Both the position numbers and the translations under genes were made by a program. The notes under the pieces are model-generated. The model did no database searches. It saw only the letters and a program-made list of their open reading frames with translations, and had not been told where the DNA came from. DNA of 64,000 nucleotides, taken from the NCBI RefSeq assembly GCF_017357385.1, contig NZ_CP071637.1, positions 202,831 to 266,830 of the forward strand, read 5' to 3'. The DNA comes from Rhizobium sp. NZLR1. Lineage in GTDB: Bacteria; Pseudomonadota; Alphaproteobacteria; Rhizobiales; Rhizobiaceae. Of the stretch, positions 60,578 to 64,000 are shown one piece after another; the stretch's first letter is position 1, and every line of letters begins with the position of its first letter.

Positions 60578-63289
60578 CTATTCGCCCTGCTCATCGAGTT
60601 GCTCGACGTCCTCGCCCAACGGATCGCGCGCTACCCTCGCGAACTGATGCAGGTAATCCAGTGAACTCGTCTCCGTCAGGCGGTTTGATAAGGTCCCGAT
60701 CAGGAGGTCGACATCCGAATTGAGGTCGGTTGGTTCGAGTGCGAGCACGTCGACTTGCTCGAAGATCGCATCGTTCAAGGTCCGCAAGTCGCTTCCGAAG
60801 GCCTCCCTTACCTGCTGCCGCTTGAGAACGCCTGGCTCCGCAGGGTGCGAGGCGACATGGTCCGTAAATCGGTCGGCGCCTTGGCGTCTACGGTCGTTAC
60901 GAGCCGGAGGTCTCGAATAGACATTATCCGCAAGCCTCTGTTCGTCGATTTTCAGATCGACGTCAGGGTCACGGTCGGGACCATGCCGGTTCAGCGCGCG
61001 GTCCTGTCGACGCCTTCCCACGGGTTCCGATGCAGGTTCTTTTCGTCGCTGCTTCTGCCCCGCTGCGGATGAATCATCGTCGGCAACCCCAACCTCGCGC
61101 GTTTCGTCCAGGTCGAGCCGATCGCGAAGCTCATCAAGTGACGAGATATAGACATGGCGAACACCGTCTTTGACGATGAAGCGTTCGTCGTTGGCTTGCC
61201 ACGACCGCGTGCCGGTTGCGTGGTCGCGATGGCCGATTGTCCATTCGATCGGCTCCATGCACGGCCGGGACACTGGCCCGAATTTGCGCACTTTAGCGAA
61301 CATCCGCTCGCCGCCAGAATCGAGCTTCATGATCCGCATCAGCGGCATGCCGGTGACCTGCAGGATTGCCTCCTCGGGCTTCATCATCATCAGCGTGTTG
61401 ACGGGAAGCAGGTCGACCGAGACCGGCATTTTCGAAATCGATCTTTGGCGGCGTCCGTGGCGGTGGGAATAGGAAGATTGCTCGACCCATTCCGTCGTCT
61501 TGCCGGCAGCCATCGAGACCGCAGTCGCGTCCTCCTGGTTCTGGAAGTTCATAAACAGCTTGATCGTCGATGCCCCCATGAGGATCTTTTGGCCGGACCG
61601 CTGATACAGGCGCTCGAGCTGGGCACCATCCTGGAGAATGAACACGAAGCGGACGCCGTTCTTGCGGATCAGCGGCGCGAGCGTCAGCACCGTATCGATC
61701 CGGCCGCCATTGCCAAACTCGTCGAGCATCATCAAGACCTCGTGCTCGCCGTTTCGCAACGCACCCATCTGAACAAGCTTGTCGGCCATCTGCTGGATGA
61801 ACATAGAGATCAGCCGCTCATAGATCTGCATGGCGTTCCAATCCGCCTGGATGTAGACCACCATCTTCCGCTTTCTGATTGTGTCGATCGGGATCGACGT
61901 GATCGAGGTAAGCGCTTCGACCAGCGGGTTCTGCAGGAAGTTGAGCTTGGCAACGATCTCGGCGGCGATCCCCTCCCCGAGCTTTTCGTGGCGGCCGGCG
62001 AATTTGGCCAGTTGCATACGGGTCTGGTCGGAAAGGACCGCCTCGTAGTTTTCCAGCAATTGCACGATCGCCTTGCGCTCATCGGACATGGAATTGAGGA
62101 TGCGGTAGAGTTCGCTGAGCGACTTGCGCGTGTCCGGGCATTCGAGCACAAACCCCAGCATCGCCGTCAGCAGGATCCGGGCGCTCTCCTCCCAGAAGTC
62201 GGAGGAGTCGGACCGCAGGCGTTCCGGCAGCAGCATCTGCGTCAGCTTCTGCAGGTCGGTGATCCGCTGGTTCGGCTCGGTGCTGATCAGATCGAGCGGG
62301 TTATAGCCATCAGTAAATTTCGAGCCTGGCGCCAGAAGGAATACCTCGTAGCCTTTATCCTTCAGGTATCCCGACGTTTCCTCGAAGAGTTCTCCACTCA
62401 TATCGAGGACCATCTGCGACCCTTCAAAACTCATCATCGTCGGGATGACGAAGCCTCGCGACTTGCCTTGCCCCGGCGAGCCGATGACCATGACGTGCTG
62501 GTCGCCGTCGTTGCGCAGCAGAAGCCCTTGCTTCAGACCGAGGACGATGCCGCGCTTGTCGCGCAGACGAAAATCGGCCGCATCCTTCAGGGTCGCCAGA
62601 CGCGCCCTTCCCATGATCATCCGCTGGCGACGCTGGATGGCCGCGCCGATCGGAAATCCTACCAGAGCGCCGGCAGCCGCAAGACCGGCAAGTGCGGCGA
62701 GCACCGTCTGCCGGGAAGGCTTCTGATAGGTCCCGGCCGTGTCGGTCGCGCCGAAAGGCGCCTGATACATCGCGGCCAGATGATTGCCGTAGTAGCCGGC
62801 GATCTCGGCCTGTTCGCCGGCTTTGGCGGCCACGAGATAAAAGGCCACGCCATAGACGATCACGCCGGCATAGGCGGCTGCGAAGACCAGAGCCGTATTC
62901 GCGATCAGGCTAAACATCGAACGGACATGCAGCAGGTAGAGGATCTTGCGCGACAGCGCCCTGCCCCCCTTCAGCATCCAGAGGGACAGCATGAGAAACA
63001 GGAATGGCGCCGCAAGCGCGAAAGCCAGCAGCGACAATCCGGCGGTGTTGCGGGTATGAATGATCGACCAGGTATAGCGGAGCGCCTCGACGAAACCCAC
63101 CTGCCCGACATAGTCGAAGTAAGAGGCCGATCCGAAGGAGGAGATATAGGCATCGTAGATCAGCGTAAAGAAAAGAAGCCAAAGCATGACGGCGCAAAGC
63201 AACGCAACCGGCAGGGTGAACAGCGAGGCACGTTGCAGAACGGTCCATTTTGGGCGGTCAGTCTCCGCTGACGTGAATACGCTTGCCAT
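60578..63289 (-). CDS. traG: T4SS coupling protein, VirD4/TraG family, with long charged C-terminal extension
   Basis: 903 residues. Four N-terminal hydrophobic segments (about 24-46, 83-105, 128-155, 197-216), Walker A GSPGQGKSRG at 270-279, Walker B EVLMMLDEFG near 516-525, and the ATPase core to about residue 690. The remaining 210 residues are rich in Asp, Arg, Glu and Gln, with no TM segments, and have no counterpart in VirD4 (about 650 residues). The start is ATG 63289 with GGTGG upstream, overlapping the virB11 end by 32 bp. It links the relaxosome to the secretion channel. Confidence 0.92.
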   Translation of the reverse strand: MASVFTSAETDRPKWTVLQRASLFTLPVALLCAVMLWLLFFTLIYDAYISSFGSASYFDYVGQVGFVEALRYTWSIIHTRNTAGLSLLAFALAAPFLFLMLSLWMLKGGRALSRKILYLLHVRSMFSLIANTALVFAAAYAGVIVYGVAFYLVAAKAGEQAEIAGYYGNHLAAMYQAPFGATDTAGTYQKPSRQTVLAALAGLAAAGALVGFPIGAAIQRRQRMIMGRARLATLKDAADFRLRDKRGIVLGLKQGLLLRNDGDQHVMVIGSPGQGKSRGFVIPTMMSFEGSQMVLDMSGELFEETSGYLKDKGYEVFLLAPGSKFTDGYNPLDLISTEPNQRITDLQKLTQMLLPERLRSDSSDFWEESARILLTAMLGFVLECPDTRKSLSELYRILNSMSDERKAIVQLLENYEAVLSDQTRMQLAKFAGRHEKLGEGIAAEIVAKLNFLQNPLVEALTSITSIPIDTIRKRKMVVYIQADWNAMQIYERLISMFIQQMADKLVQMGALRNGEHEVLMMLDEFGNGGRIDTVLTLAPLIRKNGVRFVFILQDGAQLERLYQRSGQKILMGASTIKLFMNFQNQEDATAVSMAAGKTTEWVEQSSYSHRHGRRQRSISKMPVSVDLLPVNTLMMMKPEEAILQVTGMPLMRIMKLDSGGERMFAKVRKFGPVSRPCMEPIEWTIGHRDHATGTRSWQANDERFIVKDGVRHVYISSLDELRDRLDLDETREVGVADDDSSAAGQKQRRKEPASEPVGRRRQDRALNRHGPDRDPDVDLKIDEQRLADNVYSRPPARNDRRRQGADRFTDHVASHPAEPGVLKRQQVREAFGSDLRTLNDAIFEQVDVLALEPTDLNSDVDLLIGTLSNRLTETSSLDYLHQFARVARDPLGEDVEQLDEQGE

Positions 63290-64000
63290 CTTTGTCCACC
63301 TCATCGGCAAAGTAGATCTCGCTGACGCCGCGGCCGCCGGCGGCATCGCTCTTCTTCAACTGCACCACGATCGGGATGATCGAACGGATATATCGAATGA
63401 TATCGGCGCGCTCCATGCGGACATTGCCGTTGAGCACCAGCGTCGACAGACGGTTGAACGCATGGTGTGGCGAGTTCGCATGGATGGTGGACATCGATCC
63501 CGGATGGCCGGTGTTGATCGCGTTCAGGAAATCAAAAGCCTCGTCGCCGCGCAGCTCGCCCATGAAGATCCTGTCCGGCCTGAGCCGCAGCGCCGTGGCC
63601 AGCAGATCAGTCATGGTGACCCTGGCCTCCCCTTGGCCGCCCTTCGAGACCAGCAGCGACACGACATTTTCCTGTCGCGGCTCAAGTTCCTCCGTATCCT
63701 GCATCAGGATGAAGCGTTCCTGGTTTGGAATGGAAGTCAGCATGGTGTTGAGAAACGTCGTCTTGCCGGTAGATGTCCCCCCGGAGATCAGCATACTGCG
63801 GTGATTGACGGCCGCGAGTTCCAGGAAAGCGCGAATCTTGCCGGCGCGGAGTAGCCCTGAAAGCTCGACATCCACGTCATCGATATAGTCATCGCCAGTG
63901 ACCTTCGTGAAGCGAAACGCACCGGCCTTCTCGTAGTCGTCGAGGTCGAAGCGACGAATGAACTGCTTGCGGATCGAGAAAGCATGCCCCGTCGCCGACG
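63258..64000 (-). CDS. virB11: T4SS ATPase VirB11, 5' end cut by window edge
   Basis: The frame is open from the right edge to a stop at 63258 (at least 247 codons of C-terminal sequence). Walker A GGTSTGKTTFLN; the ELRGDEAFDFLNAINTGHPG and STIHANS boxes are diagnostic for VirB11/GspE secretion ATPases. The visible upstream part (FSIRKQFIRRFDLDDYEKAG) is N-terminal-domain sequence. The gene overlaps traG. The rest of the virB operon presumably continues beyond the right edge. Confidence 0.93.
   Translation of the reverse strand, partial: SATGHAFSIRKQFIRRFDLDDYEKAGAFRFTKVTGDDYIDDVDVELSGLLRAGKIRAFLELAAVNHRSMLISGGTSTGKTTFLNTMLTSIPNQERFILMQDTEELEPRQENVVSLLVSKGGQGEARVTMTDLLATALRLRPDRIFMGELRGDEAFDFLNAINTGHPGSMSTIHANSPHHAFNRLSTLVLNGNVRMERADIIRYIRSIIPIVVQLKKSDAAGGRGVSEIYFADEVDKDGKRIHVSGD

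Noticed and set aside
61154..63271. 705-codon rightward open frame opposite the coupling-protein gene
   Set aside because: It is fully antisense to VirD4/TraG, is Arg/His/Asp-rich without domains, and arises from codon bias of the GC-rich gene.
1..64000. CRISPR arrays, tRNA or rRNA genes, plasmid repABC replication genes
   Set aside because: No regularly spaced repeats, no tRNA-like or rRNA sequence and no RepA/RepB/RepC-like protein were seen.

Overview
The window looks like part of a large accessory plasmid of a Rhizobiaceae bacterium (Rhizobium, Agrobacterium or Ensifer type). The evidence is the mix of alphaproteobacterial catabolic operons, several Tat-exported proteins, an rcgA/rcgR-like gene pair, and a conjugation block with a VirC1-like ATPase, a relaxase, a VirD4/TraG coupling protein and VirB11. 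There are no rRNA, tRNA or core housekeeping genes. No species can be assigned from the sequence alone.

Layout. (1) 1-6.8 kb: an uptake and oxidation module. A Tat-type oligopeptide-family binding protein (cut by the left edge), a DUF427 protein and an NtaA/DszA-type flavin monooxygenase run leftward; a fused two-domain ABC ATPase and a 14-TM MFS exporter run rightward. (2) 7.2-20.6 kb: an aromatic catabolism island under a GntR/FCD regulator. It holds paired functions: two flavoprotein ring hydroxylases, two extradiol dioxygenases, two fumarylacetoacetase-family hydrolases and two cupins, plus an M24-fold hydrolase, a D-2-hydroxyacid dehydrogenase and a frameshifted aldehyde dehydrogenase. 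(3) 20.9-23.5 kb: an EmrAB-like efflux pair. (4) 23.7-35.1 kb: redox and quinone-stress genes (cysteine hydrolase, FAD oxidoreductase, pirin, two paralogous luciferase-like oxidoreductases, DoxX, azoreductase with a divergent LysR gene, Zn alcohol dehydrogenase, NmrA-like protein, SnoaL-like exported protein), with the ruin of a glutathionyl-hydroquinone reductase gene.

(5) 35.3-41.3 kb: a compact operon coding a complete NMT1/SsuA-type ABC importer, a cytochrome P450 and its [2Fe-2S] ferredoxin, preceded by a MarR gene and a perfect 16-bp-arm palindrome that overlaps a possible promoter. (6) 41.6-46.7 kb: an NIT-sensor chemoreceptor, Rrf2 and LysR regulators and transposase debris of the IS6 and IS21 families (an ISAzo13 fragment lies at 6.9 kb).

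(7) 47-64 kb: the conjugation region. It starts with rcgA/rcgR-like genes and a degenerate HAD-like gene. A leftward mobilisation operon follows (membrane protein, VirC1-like ATPase, ribbon-helix-helix protein, MobC-like protein, relaxase). Divergent from it is an operon of three tandem exported SNase-fold proteins and two more exported proteins. Then come an XRE regulator, a small membrane protein, a DUF1173 protein, and the start of the T4SS block (VirD4/TraG, VirB11) that runs off the right edge. Two promoters in this block share a palindrome, TTNNACTGCAGTNNAA, a good candidate operator for the XRE regulator.
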